From contig CADEER010000031.1 of NCBI GenBank assembly GCA_902826395.1, positions 1 to 40,105 of the forward strand: DNA of 40,105 nt. The letters run 5' to 3'. This document shows, one piece after another, positions 17,464-25,963 of the stretch. This DNA comes from an uncultured bacterium (lineage in GTDB: Bacteria; Desulfobacterota; Binatia; HRBIN30; CADEER01). How positions within the stretch are numbered: the first letter of the stretch is position 1; each line of letters starts with the position of its first letter. Below the pieces are notes generated by a model that saw only the letters and a program-made list of their open reading frames with translations, was not told the DNA's origin and made no database searches. Both the position numbers and the translations under genes were made by a program.

Positions 17464-18060
17464 ATGTCACGCGAGCTCAGTGAAGCGGAGGTCGAGGCCT
17501 TCCGCGCCGAGGTGTGCAAGGTCGCCGTCGAGTTGTTCGTCGACCGCGGTTACGAGGCGGTGACGATTCGCGAAATCGCCCGGCGTGTTGGTTGCAGCGC
17601 CATGACGCCCTATCGCTATTACGCGAACAAGGCCGAGATCTTCGACGCCGTGCGCAGCGAGTGCTTCGCTCGTTTCGGCGAATGGGTGCAGCGCGAAGTG
17701 GCGGCGTTCGCACCCGATCTCGGGCCGATCGAGCGCATCCGTGCGCTCGGCCGCTGCTACATCGGCTTCGCCCTGGTCGAACCCCGCGCCTACCGCATGA
17801 TGTTCGAGGTGGAGCGGCTGGAACCCACCGACGGCGTCTATGAGCGCGACCTGAAGCCGTGGTATCCGCTGCTCGACGCGACGCGCGACGCGGTGGCGGC
17901 CGGCGCCATCAAGGGCGACGTCGAGACCTTGGCGCATCTCTTCTGGGCCTGTCTGCACGGGATCGTAGCCCTGCACCACGCCGGCCGGTTGCGACTCGGC
18001 CGCACCCTCGACGATCTGGTCGAGCCGTCGCTCGACCTGATGCTGCGAGGTCTGCCGTGA
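17464..18060 (+). CDS. TetR/AcrR family transcriptional regulator
   Basis: The 198-residue protein has an N-terminal TetR helix-turn-helix at residues ~33-60 (VTIREIARRVGCSAMTPYRY followed by YANKAEIF) and a helical ligand-binding C-terminal domain. ATG 17464 gives the standard length; the open frame reaching back to 17395 runs through the operator. It overlaps the downstream membrane-fusion protein gene by 4 nt (GTGA), so regulator and pump are translationally coupled. It most likely represses its own operon until a hydrophobic ligand binds. Confidence 0.9.
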   Translation: MSRELSEAEVEAFRAEVCKVAVELFVDRGYEAVTIREIARRVGCSAMTPYRYYANKAEIFDAVRSECFARFGEWVQREVAAFAPDLGPIERIRALGRCYIGFALVEPRAYRMMFEVERLEPTDGVYERDLKPWYPLLDATRDAVAAGAIKGDVETLAHLFWACLHGIVALHHAGRLRLGRTLDDLVEPSLDLMLRGLP

Positions 18061-19148
18061 AGCATCTCGCGTTGTTGCTGGCGGCGGTCGCTGCATCGGC
18101 AGATCTCGTCGAGGCCAGCGATCTGCTGCCGGTTGCGAGCGCGGTCGTCGAGCTCGAGCGACAGGTCGAGATCGAGGATCGCCTGGTAGGGCGCGTCATC
18201 AGCGCCCGGCGCAGCGACCTTGGCTTCGAGCGCGGCGGCCGCATTGACGCTGTACGCGTCGACGTGGGCGAGCTCGTCGAAGCGGGGCAGGAACTGGCGG
18301 TTCTCGACGTGCGAGCGCTGCGGGCGGAACATCGCGAGACCGAGGCGCGACTCGGCGCGGCACGCGCCGATCTGCGTCGAGTTCGCTCGCAGCTCGAGCT
18401 CGCTGGGGCGACGCGGCGCCGCCAGGCCGATCTGTACGAGCGCGGCGTCGCGGCCGCCCAGGAGCACGACGAGGCGGTGTTCGCCGAGCAGGCTCTGCAG
18501 GCGCAAATCGGCGCCGCGGAGGCGATGATCGCTGCCACCCAGGCGGCGCTGGCGCGCGTCGAGGTCGCGCTCGATCTGGCGACGCTCGACGCGCCGTTTG
18601 CCGGCATCGTCACTGCCCGCCATCTCGACGAAGGATCGGTTGCTGCGCCAGGGGCGCCGGTGATCACGTTGATCGACCGCCACCGCGAGGTGCGCATCGG
18701 CGTGCCGATCGGCAAGCGCGATGAGCTCGAGATCGGCGGCCGCTACGAGGTCGAGATCGAGGGCGGCGACCAGTTCTGCGTCCTCAGCCGCATGGTCGCA
18801 TCGGTGGAGCCGGCGACGCGCACCGTCGAGGCGATCTTCGAGTTGCCGGCCGAGAGCGACGCAGTCGATGGCGCGGTCGCGCGGTTGCGCCTGTCGACCC
18901 GCGTCGAGCAGGCCGGGTTCTGGTTGCCGACCACGGCGCTCAGCGAGGGGAGGCGCGGCCTGTGGTCGGTGCTGGTGTTGCAGCCCGTCGACGACGCACA
19001 CCGCGTCGAGCGTCGGGAGGTGCAGCTCCTCTACGTCGAGGCCGACCGTGCCTTCGTACGCGGCCCGCTGCAGAGCGGCGAGCGAGTGGCGATCGCCGGC
19101 CTCGAGCGCGTCGTACCCGGACAGCTCGTGCGGGCCGTGGACGGATGA
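18057..19148 (+). CDS. RND efflux periplasmic adaptor (membrane fusion protein)
   Basis: A 363-residue HlyD/AcrA-like adaptor that links an inner-membrane RND pump to an outer-membrane channel. A signal peptide-like start (KHLALLLAAVAASADLVEAS) is followed by the half-lipoyl motif GGRIDAVRVDVGELVEAGQ, an Ala/Glu/Arg-rich coiled-coil hairpin (~80-165), then LDAPFAGIVTARHLDEGSVA, the second lipoyl half, and beta-barrel and membrane-proximal domains. No lipobox cysteine is seen. The GTG start overlaps the tetR stop; the pump gene starts 10 nt after this gene ends. Confidence 0.87.
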   Translation: MKHLALLLAAVAASADLVEASDLLPVASAVVELERQVEIEDRLVGRVISARRSDLGFERGGRIDAVRVDVGELVEAGQELAVLDVRALRAEHRETEARLGAARADLRRVRSQLELAGATRRRQADLYERGVAAAQEHDEAVFAEQALQAQIGAAEAMIAATQAALARVEVALDLATLDAPFAGIVTARHLDEGSVAAPGAPVITLIDRHREVRIGVPIGKRDELEIGGRYEVEIEGGDQFCVLSRMVASVEPATRTVEAIFELPAESDAVDGAVARLRLSTRVEQAGFWLPTTALSEGRRGLWSVLVLQPVDDAHRVERREVQLLYVEADRAFVRGPLQSGERVAIAGLERVVPGQLVRAVDG

Positions 19149-19158
19149 AGGCGCTGAT

Positions 19159-22100
19159 ATGGCGATGTCGACGCTGTTCTACCGCAATCCCCGGCTGACC
19201 TTTCTCGTCGTCGGCCTGATCCTGGTCGCCGGCGTCGCTTCCCTGGGCAGTCTGCCGCGTCAGGAGGATCCGGCTCTCAGCCGACGCTTTGCGACCATCA
19301 CGACCTTCTACGCCGGCGCGACGGCCGAGCGCGTCGAGTCGCTCGTCACCGACCGCATCGAATCGCGAATCCTCGAGCTGCACGAGGTGAAGGAAGTCGA
19401 CTCCTACTCGCGCGCCGGTGTGTCGCTGGTGCGGGTCGAGCTGGAGGACCACTACTACGAGGACGACGTCGACGAGATCTGGTCGAAGGTACGCGACCGC
19501 CTGGCCGACGCTCAGGGAGAGTTGCCGGCCGGCGCGGCCGCGCCGGTGTTCGAGGATCTCACCACCACCGCCGCGACACTGGTGACGGCGATCGTCTGGC
19601 GCGGCGAGGATCCGCCGCAGCTCGATCTGATGACGCGGCTCGCCACCGAGCTCGAGAACCGATTGCGCATGCTGCCGGGAACCAAGGAGGTCGACATCTA
19701 CGGTGCCGCGGACGAAGAGCTGCGCGTGACGGTGGACCCGGCGGTTCTCGCCGCCGCCGGGCTGAGCGCCTCCGACGTCGCCCGGGCGATCGGCGCCGCC
19801 GACACCAAGGTGCCGGCTGGTGTGGTGCGCCGGCCGGGGTCGGATCTTCTCATCGAGGTCGGCGGCGCGCTCGAATCGATCGCGCGCGTGCGCGAGGTGC
19901 CGCTGCGCAGCGGCGGCGACGGCCGCGTCCTGCGGGTCGGCGATATCGCGCGGGTCGAGAAGACGGCGCGCGAGCCGGCCTCGTCGCTGGCGTTGGTTTC
20001 GGGAGCTCCAGCGGTGGTGGTGGCGGCGACCATGGAGCCGCGGCGGCGCGTCGATCTGTGGTCGGCGCAGGCGCGCGGCTTGGTCGGTCGTTTCGCCGCC
20101 CAGATGCCGACGGGGGTGGAGCTGAAGACGATCTTCGACCAGAGCGTCTACACTGAAGATCGCCTCGCCACCCTGGTCGGCAACCTCTTACTCGCCGCCG
20201 CGATCGTCGTCGCCGTGTTGGTCTTCATGATGGGACTGCGCGCCGCCTTGGTCGTGGCGACGGCGCTACCCCTGACCGTCGCCATGACGCTGGCGGCGCT
20301 GAACGCGACCGGCGTGCCTCTGCACCAGACGTCGATCACCGGCCTGATCATCGCCCTCGGTCTGCTCGTCGACAACGCCATCGTCGTCGTAGAGGAGTAT
20401 TCGTCGCATGCCCGCGGCGATGCCGCTGCGGCGGTCGCGCAGGTGGTGAACCGTTTGTTCGTGCCGCTGCTGGCGTCGACGGCCACCACCGTCCTCGCTT
20501 TTTTGCCGATTGTCTTGATGCCAGGCCCGGCGGGAGAGTTCGTCGGCCCGATATCGGCCGGCGTCGGATGGTCGGTGACGAGCTCGTTCCTGCTGTCGAT
20601 GACAGTGATTGCCGCGTTTGCCGGATACTTTCTCCAGCCGCGGCGGAGCGCGGCGCCGACGGCGTGGTGGCGCGGCGGCTATTCGAACGCGCGTCTGACG
20701 GCGGTGTACGCGAAGACCATCGAAGCGTGTCTGCGACGGCCGGCGCTCGGCATCGCGGTGTCTCTCGTGCTGCCGATCGCCGGCTTTGCCGCCGGGCAGA
20801 CGCTGGTCGAGCAATTCTTTCCGGCCAACGACCGCAACCAGTTTCAGGTGCAGGTGCGCGTACCGACCCAATCCTCACTGTCCGCGACCACGGCAGTGGT
20901 GCGCGAGGTGCGCGAGTTGGTCGAGGCGCAGGACGAGGTGATCGACAGTCAATGGTTCGTCGGCGAGGACGGACCGCGGGTCTTTTACAACATGATGGCT
21001 GCGGAGGACGGCGTTGCCAGCTTCGCCGGCGGCTTCGTCACCACCGAGTCGGCGGCCGCCACCGAGAAGCTCCTGCCGCACCTGCAGCGCGAGCTGATGC
21101 GCGAGTTTCCCGCCGCCGAGGTGACGGCGTTGCCGTTCGAGCAGGGGCCGCCGGTCGATGCGCCGATCGAGGCGCGACTGTACGGGCCCGATGCCGAGGT
21201 GCTGCGCGGCTTGGGCGAACAGCTACGCCTCGTCCTTTCGCAGACGCCCGCGGTCACGTACACCCGCGCGCAGTTGTCGAGCGGCACGCCGAAGCTGGTC
21301 CTGGCGACCGACGAGATCGAGGCGAGCCTCGCCGGCGTGCCGCTGCGCGAGATCGCCGACCGCTTGCAAGGGGACCTCGAGGGTATCATCGCTGCGACCA
21401 TCATCGAGGGCAGTGAAGAAATCCCGGTGCGCGTGCGCGCCGAAGCCGCCGCCCGGGCGGAATTGGCGGCCATCGACTCGCTCCGCGTCGGTGTCCTGGG
21501 GGCGAGCGCCCGCGCCGGGGTGGGCGGGCTGCCGCTTGGCGCCGTGGCCGAGTTCGAGTTGGCGCCGCAGAGCCCGACCCTGGTGCGCCGCAACGGCGTC
21601 CGCGTCAACGCGGTGCAGGGAATGCTGATGCCCTACACCGTTATCGCCGAGGCGCTGGAGAACTTTCGCTCCCGCCTCGCCGCGTCTGGGTTCGAGCTGC
21701 CGCCGGGCTATCGCCTCGAGTTCGGCGGCGAAGCAGAGCAGCGCGGCGAGGCGCTCGAACGCCTCCGCCTCTTCGCCTTTCCTTTGTTCGTTCTCATGGC
21801 GGGCACCATCATCTTGTCCTTCAACTCGTTTCGCATGGCCGCGATCGTTTTCGCCGTCGCGTTTCTCAGCGTCGGCCTGGCGATGCTCGGCGTCTGGAGC
21901 TTCGGCTACCCGATGGGTTTCGTCGCCATCGTCGGCACCATGGGCCTGGTCGGGCTGGCGATCAACGACACCATCGTCGTGCTGACCGCCTTGCGCAACA
22001 GCGCCGCTGCGTGTGCGGGCGATCTCGAGGAAACGCGCGACGTCGTGGTCGGGGCGACGCGGCACGTGCTGGCGACGACCCTGACTACGATCGGTGGCTT

Positions 22101-22278
22101 CCTGCCCATGATATACCTTGGCGGGCGCTTCTGGCCGCCGATGGCGACTGCGATCGCCGGTGGTGTCGGCGGCGCGTCGATACTGGCGCTGTATATGGTA
22201 CCGTCTCTGTTCATCGCCATTGCGCGTCGCGGCGCGCGCCGCCGTGTCGCGATCCTACAAACGGTCGGTGGTGGGTGA
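19159..22278 (+). CDS. RND family efflux transporter permease
   Basis: This 1039-residue inner-membrane pump has the RND plan: TM1 near residues 13-31, a large periplasmic loop, a TM2-TM6 bundle (from about residue 340), a second periplasmic loop and a second bundle. TM4 reads GLIIALGLLVDNAIVVVEEY, keeping the first proton-relay aspartate but with Asn where AcrB-type pumps have a second Asp. The length matches the HAE1 group. No TolC-like outer-membrane gene follows, so the pump would borrow one from elsewhere. ATG 19159 is followed by the usual STLFYRNPRLT amphipathic start. Its substrates are probably hydrophobic compounds sensed by the TetR protein. Confidence 0.9.
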   Translation: MAMSTLFYRNPRLTFLVVGLILVAGVASLGSLPRQEDPALSRRFATITTFYAGATAERVESLVTDRIESRILELHEVKEVDSYSRAGVSLVRVELEDHYYEDDVDEIWSKVRDRLADAQGELPAGAAAPVFEDLTTTAATLVTAIVWRGEDPPQLDLMTRLATELENRLRMLPGTKEVDIYGAADEELRVTVDPAVLAAAGLSASDVARAIGAADTKVPAGVVRRPGSDLLIEVGGALESIARVREVPLRSGGDGRVLRVGDIARVEKTAREPASSLALVSGAPAVVVAATMEPRRRVDLWSAQARGLVGRFAAQMPTGVELKTIFDQSVYTEDRLATLVGNLLLAAAIVVAVLVFMMGLRAALVVATALPLTVAMTLAALNATGVPLHQTSITGLIIALGLLVDNAIVVVEEYSSHARGDAAAAVAQVVNRLFVPLLASTATTVLAFLPIVLMPGPAGEFVGPISAGVGWSVTSSFLLSMTVIAAFAGYFLQPRRSAAPTAWWRGGYSNARLTAVYAKTIEACLRRPALGIAVSLVLPIAGFAAGQTLVEQFFPANDRNQFQVQVRVPTQSSLSATTAVVREVRELVEAQDEVIDSQWFVGEDGPRVFYNMMAAEDGVASFAGGFVTTESAAATEKLLPHLQRELMREFPAAEVTALPFEQGPPVDAPIEARLYGPDAEVLRGLGEQLRLVLSQTPAVTYTRAQLSSGTPKLVLATDEIEASLAGVPLREIADRLQGDLEGIIAATIIEGSEEIPVRVRAEAAARAELAAIDSLRVGVLGASARAGVGGLPLGAVAEFELAPQSPTLVRRNGVRVNAVQGMLMPYTVIAEALENFRSRLAASGFELPPGYRLEFGGEAEQRGEALERLRLFAFPLFVLMAGTIILSFNSFRMAAIVFAVAFLSVGLAMLGVWSFGYPMGFVAIVGTMGLVGLAINDTIVVLTALRNSAAACAGDLEETRDVVVGATRHVLATTLTTIGGFLPMIYLGGRFWPPMATAIAGGVGGASILALYMVPSLFIAIARRGARRRVAILQTVGGG

Positions 22279-22314
22279 AGCTGCGTTTGGGCCGTCCGTC
22301 GGGAGCGGGGCTGT

Positions 22315-24006
22315 TCAACGCCGGTAGCCGCCCAGCGAGAGAGCGCCCAATACCGCTGCAACGATGAAGAAGAAGAGGGAGCCCACCGGTGCGCCGAGCA
22401 CGAGCTCACTGCCGTGGTCGAGGGTGAGAACGCCGCACAGCGCGCTGGTCGCCGCCAGCGCCGCTTGCCGGTTGCGGCGTTGCACGGCCGAGTAGCCACG
22501 CCGCCACTCGCGGTCGCGTTCGGCAGTGCCCCGCTGACCGGACTCGGCTGCCTTCAAGTACGCGAGCGCCGCGCGCGAGATCTGCTGCACATCGCCGGCC
22601 GCGTCGGACAGGTCGCGGATGACGCCGTAGCCGCTTTCCACCAGCCGCCGCGGGTCGAAGCGGCGCGTCGCGAGCTCGGTGAGGCGCGGCCGCGCCGCCT
22701 CGAGCAGATCCAGATCCGGCACGAGTTGCTTGGCGACGCCCTCCATCGTCATCACGGCCTTGAAGGTCATCGTGTAGTCCGGCGGCATCGCCAATCGATG
22801 TGATTGTGAGAGTGAGATCAGGTCTGCGAAGAAGGCGCCGATCTCGATCTCGCTGAGCTTCTTGTCCGCAAAGCGGCGTTCAAGACATTCGGTGAGATCG
22901 GCCTCGAACGCAGCGTAGCCATCGCCGCCCGGTGGCCGATCGGCGAGGCGCCAACAGATGCGTGCCAGGCCCGGGTAGTCTCTTCCGACCAGTGCGACCA
23001 TCATGTCGACGAGGTCGTCGCGCTGGCGCGGTGTCAACCGGCCGCAGAGACCGAAATCGAGGAAGCAGAGAGTGCCGTCAGCGCGCACGAGGAGGTTCCC
23101 CGGATGCAGGTCGCCGTGGAAGAATCCGTCCTCGAAGATCATCTTGAGGATGGCGTCGACGCCGGTGCGCACGACCCGATCGATGTCGGCGTCGAGTTGT
23201 GACAGGGCCGATACCTTGACTCCGACGATGCGCTCCATGGTCAACAGCTTCGAGGTACTGAGCTCTTCGTACGCCTGCGGGAAGTGCACACCTTCAAACC
23301 CGGCGAAGTTGGTGCGGAAGCGGTTGATGTTTTCGATCTCATTGCGGAAATCGATCTCGCGGCGGATGGCGCGCTCGAACTGGGCGACGATGCCAGTCGG
23401 TGTATAGAAGCGTGCCTCGGGAAAGTTGCGTTCGAGCGCGCCGGCGAGATAGCGCATGATCTCCAGGTCGGCCTCGATCTTGTGTTTCAGATCGGGCCGC
23501 TGAACCTTCACCACCACCTCTTCGCCGGATGCGCGAAGGCGGGCTGCGTGCACTTGGGCGATCGATGCCGATGCCAGTGGCGTCTCCGCGAAATCCTCGA
23601 ACACATCGGATATCTCGCAGCCGAGCTCCTGGCGCACGATCTCGCGAACGACGGAGGCCGGCAGCGCCGGCACATCGTCCTGCAGGGTCTCGAGCTCAGC
23701 GATCAATTCGGGTGGCAGGAGATCGCCGCGCGTCGACAGAATCTGCCCGAGTTTGATGAAGGTCGGACCGAGCTCGTGCGCCGCCAGCACGACCCGTCGC
23801 TCGAGCGGCGTGTCGTCGCGCTCGACCGCGGTGAGCTCCAGGATCTTCCGCAGTGCCCACCGATCATCGAGTTGGAGCTCGCGAAGCAGGGCGCCGAAGC
23901 CGTGCCGCACGAGCACGGTGACGATCTGCCGCAGGCGATTGGCGTCCCGGATCAGCGACTCTCCGGTACGATAGCTCTCGTAGGCGCGCCGCAGAGCCGT
24001 GGGCAT
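22315..24006 (-). CDS. ABC1/UbiB family atypical kinase-like protein
   Basis: The 563-residue protein has UbiB/ABC1 signatures: LGPTFIKLGQILSTRGDLLP (KxGQ motif), ASIAQVHAA (Ala-rich loop), VVKVQRP (nucleotide-site lysine), an ERAIRREIDFRNE helix, FHGDLHPGNLLV and LDFG. Two hydrophobic segments at the C terminus (from about residue 510) would anchor it in the membrane, as in UbiB. Family members act as ATPases or atypical kinases supporting isoprenoid quinone biosynthesis or lipid handling. ATG 24006 is used here; an in-frame GTG at 24024 would overlap the stop of the upstream flavin gene by 4 nt, as seen elsewhere in this window. The longer 871-residue frame simply runs through that neighbour. 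Confidence 0.88.
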   Translation of the reverse strand: MPTALRRAYESYRTGESLIRDANRLRQIVTVLVRHGFGALLRELQLDDRWALRKILELTAVERDDTPLERRVVLAAHELGPTFIKLGQILSTRGDLLPPELIAELETLQDDVPALPASVVREIVRQELGCEISDVFEDFAETPLASASIAQVHAARLRASGEEVVVKVQRPDLKHKIEADLEIMRYLAGALERNFPEARFYTPTGIVAQFERAIRREIDFRNEIENINRFRTNFAGFEGVHFPQAYEELSTSKLLTMERIVGVKVSALSQLDADIDRVVRTGVDAILKMIFEDGFFHGDLHPGNLLVRADGTLCFLDFGLCGRLTPRQRDDLVDMMVALVGRDYPGLARICWRLADRPPGGDGYAAFEADLTECLERRFADKKLSEIEIGAFFADLISLSQSHRLAMPPDYTMTFKAVMTMEGVAKQLVPDLDLLEAARPRLTELATRRFDPRRLVESGYGVIRDLSDAAGDVQQISRAALAYLKAAESGQRGTAERDREWRRGYSAVQRRNRQAALAATSALCGVLTLDHGSELVLGAPVGSLFFFIVAAVLGALSLGGYRR

Positions 24007-24020
24007 GTCGGAACCTGCGC

Positions 24021-25085
24021 TCACCAGCGCTGCAGCTCTGGCAGCACTTCCCTCGCGAACAGCTCGACGCTGGCCCGCATCTCTTCGAACGGCATGCCGC
24101 CGTAGTTGACGATCATGTTGAGCTCGAAGTCGCCGAGCAGGCTTCGCCGCCGCCGGAACTTCTCGAGGATCTGCTCCGGAGTTCCGTAGCTCTGGACATC
24201 GCAGTACGTCTGCACCGCGATCTCGAGGCCGACTTCGCGGAAGAGGTCGCCGGCGGTCGCGTAGTAGTCGTAACCCTTCACCGCTTTGAAGTGCTCGGAC
24301 ATGATCTCGTAGTGATCGACGATGGTGAGGAAGTAGTTGGCCATGTACTCGCGACCCTTGGCTTCTGCTACCGCGGCGTCGCTGTGGCAGAACATCAGAT
24401 CGCCTGTCAGCGGCGCCGGTGGCGGCCCCTCGTGATGAGCCGCCCAAGTCTTGCAGAAGGACGCCCAGGAGCCCTCGGCGAACATCTCCCAGGGCTGCTG
24501 CGAGAAGATCATCAATCGCGCGCCGAGCCTGGCCGCCTGCTCGACCGAGTCGGGCGACATGCCGACGCAATACAGCCGATCGCGAAAGCCGGAGAGTGGG
24601 CGCGGTCTGATCGCCGTGCGCCGCTGCGGATAGAACGGGCCGTCGCCCTCGATGTAGCCGGTGTCGAGCGCATCGACGATCATGCGCGCTGCCTCGTCGA
24701 AGCGCTCGCGGGATTCGCCCATGTCCAGTCCGAAGCTCTCGTACTCGCAGCGCGCAAGGCCGCGGCCGAGACCGAGCACGGCCCGACCGTTCGAGAGTCG
24801 ATCGAGAAACGCCATCTTCTCGGCGACTCGCACCGGGCTGTTCCATGGCACGATGACGGCACCGGTTCCGAGGCGGATGCGCGAGGTGCGGCCGGCGAGC
24901 CAACTCAGGTACTGCACGTTGTCCGGACACGCCGAATAGTCGGTGAAGTGGTGCTCCGCGGCCCAGAATTTGTCGAAGCCCAGCTTTTCGGCAAGGTCTG
25001 CGAGCGCCAGCTCCGCGGCTACGACCCTGTCGTCAGTGCTCCGTCCGAGATAGTTCTGAAAAATCACCAGCAGGCCGACTTCCAT
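24021..25085 (-). CDS. LLM class flavin-dependent monooxygenase (luciferase-like)
   Basis: A 354-residue bacterial-luciferase-fold (TIM barrel) oxidoreductase: FWAAEHHFTDYSACPDN near residues 40-56, RIRLGTGAVIVPWNSPVRVA near 69-88, DRLSNGRAVLGLGRG near 94-108, and a C-terminal YGTPEQILEKF. These proteins use FMN or F420 to oxidise aldehydes, alkanes, sulfonates or xenobiotics; the substrate cannot be told. A GAGGGA lies upstream of the ATG. It is followed by the ubiB-like gene and is probably co-transcribed with it. Confidence 0.88.
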   Translation of the reverse strand: MEVGLLVIFQNYLGRSTDDRVVAAELALADLAEKLGFDKFWAAEHHFTDYSACPDNVQYLSWLAGRTSRIRLGTGAVIVPWNSPVRVAEKMAFLDRLSNGRAVLGLGRGLARCEYESFGLDMGESRERFDEAARMIVDALDTGYIEGDGPFYPQRRTAIRPRPLSGFRDRLYCVGMSPDSVEQAARLGARLMIFSQQPWEMFAEGSWASFCKTWAAHHEGPPPAPLTGDLMFCHSDAAVAEAKGREYMANYFLTIVDHYEIMSEHFKAVKGYDYYATAGDLFREVGLEIAVQTYCDVQSYGTPEQILEKFRRRRSLLGDFELNMIVNYGGMPFEEMRASVELFAREVLPELQRW

Positions 25086-25103
25086 CAGATCCCTCTTCTC
25101 TTA

Positions 25104-25135
25104 CGCCGGCCCGTACGAACGTTGGACGGCCGGCG
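25104..25135. other. Perfect 8-bp inverted repeat in the leader of the LLM gene
   Basis: CGCCGGCC at 25104-25111 and GGCCGGCG at 25128-25135 form a perfect stem around a 16-nt loop, 18 nt upstream of the flavin-monooxygenase ATG. It could terminate the transcript of the upstream membrane-protein gene or structure the leader; no T run is present. I see nothing else in 25136-25340. Confidence 0.4.
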
Positions 25136-25340
25136 GCGTTCGCTCCGTGGCCAGGTCGGTCCGGGCACGCGTGCCGCAGGCTTATCATGCCGAGCACAGA
25201 GCGCCACGTTCGCATTCGGCCGGCCTCTCTCGATTGTGGGGGGTCGGCCCCGTTCGATGGCCGGCGACGCAGCCGCCACCGGTGTTGATGACGCTGGCGT
25301 GCTGGTTTGCTTTCCCGGGAAGCCCGAGTGTTCGGTGAGA

Positions 25341-25856
25341 TCACTCGCCTCGATTCGACGTGTCGAACAGGCGCCTGATCCGCCGCTGCAACAGCGGCAT
25401 GCCAGCGATGGGAGACAGAGCGAGAGCCATGGCGCCCGGGACCATTGGAGGGAGGTCAGCCTCGGCCTCGGCGAGCGTCAGGTTGGTCGCGACGAAGCGG
25501 GCGATCTCGACGATGGCCAGGGCGGCGGTGACGTGCAGAACGACGGCGATCAGGGGATAGTGCGCCATCCAGGACGGGCCGATCCCCATCTGTGCGGCTA
25601 CGAAGGCGGCTGCGTAGGTGGCGCAGCCGATGATGCAGAGGCGGAACGTCAGCAATGGCGGCCGATGGGCGATCGGTATGAGCTGATTGAGGGCCTCACC
25701 GACTATCCAGTTCCACCCCAGGAACAGGGCGATCCCGGCGAAGAGAGCGCCCGCGAAGGCCAAGCCATCGCCGAATGTTGCCACAGCGGCGAGAACCGGC
25801 AGGATTGCGGCGGCTGCGATCGCAAGTGGAGTGGCGCGGAGAACGAATTCTTTCAT
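25341..25856 (-). CDS. Hypothetical integral membrane protein
   Basis: I do not recognise this 171-residue protein. It has four clear hydrophobic segments (about residues 8-28, 31-52, 67-90, 98-120) and possibly a fifth near 139-155, ending in an Arg-rich tail. The start is well supported: GGGAGG (CCTCCC on the plus strand, 25861-25866) sits just upstream of ATG 25856, behind a near-consensus promoter. It is divergent from the gamma-carboxylase homologue. Confidence 0.65.
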   Translation of the reverse strand: MKEFVLRATPLAIAAAAILPVLAAVATFGDGLAFAGALFAGIALFLGWNWIVGEALNQLIPIAHRPPLLTFRLCIIGCATYAAAFVAAQMGIGPSWMAHYPLIAVVLHVTAALAIVEIARFVATNLTLAEAEADLPPMVPGAMALALSPIAGMPLLQRRIRRLFDTSNRGE

Positions 25857-25876
25857 GACGCCTCCCGATAGATAAT

Positions 25877-25908
25877 TACTTAGTAGAGAAGTGGGATAGT
25901 TATGTCAA
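25877..25908 (-). promoter_or_regulatory. Sigma-70 promoter with palindromic operator for the membrane-protein gene
   Basis: On the minus strand TTGACA (25908-25903) and TACTAA (25885-25880) are spaced by exactly 17 nt, close to the sigma-70 consensus. The odd palindrome TACTTAGTA (25877-25885) covers the -10 box, and the AT-rich TAATTACTTAGTA stands out from its GC-rich surroundings. This looks like a repressor site (MarR or TetR type, inferred). The regulator is not identified. Confidence 0.7.
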
Positions 25909-25963
25909 CACTCGCGGAGAGGTCGTTGCCAACGCCGCCCCAGCGAAGCAGAACGGGGCGAGC

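Noticed and set aside
24025..24930. Extension of the UbiB-like frame to 871 residues
   Set aside because: It crosses the flavin monooxygenase gene in a different frame and has Arg/Gly-rich composition.
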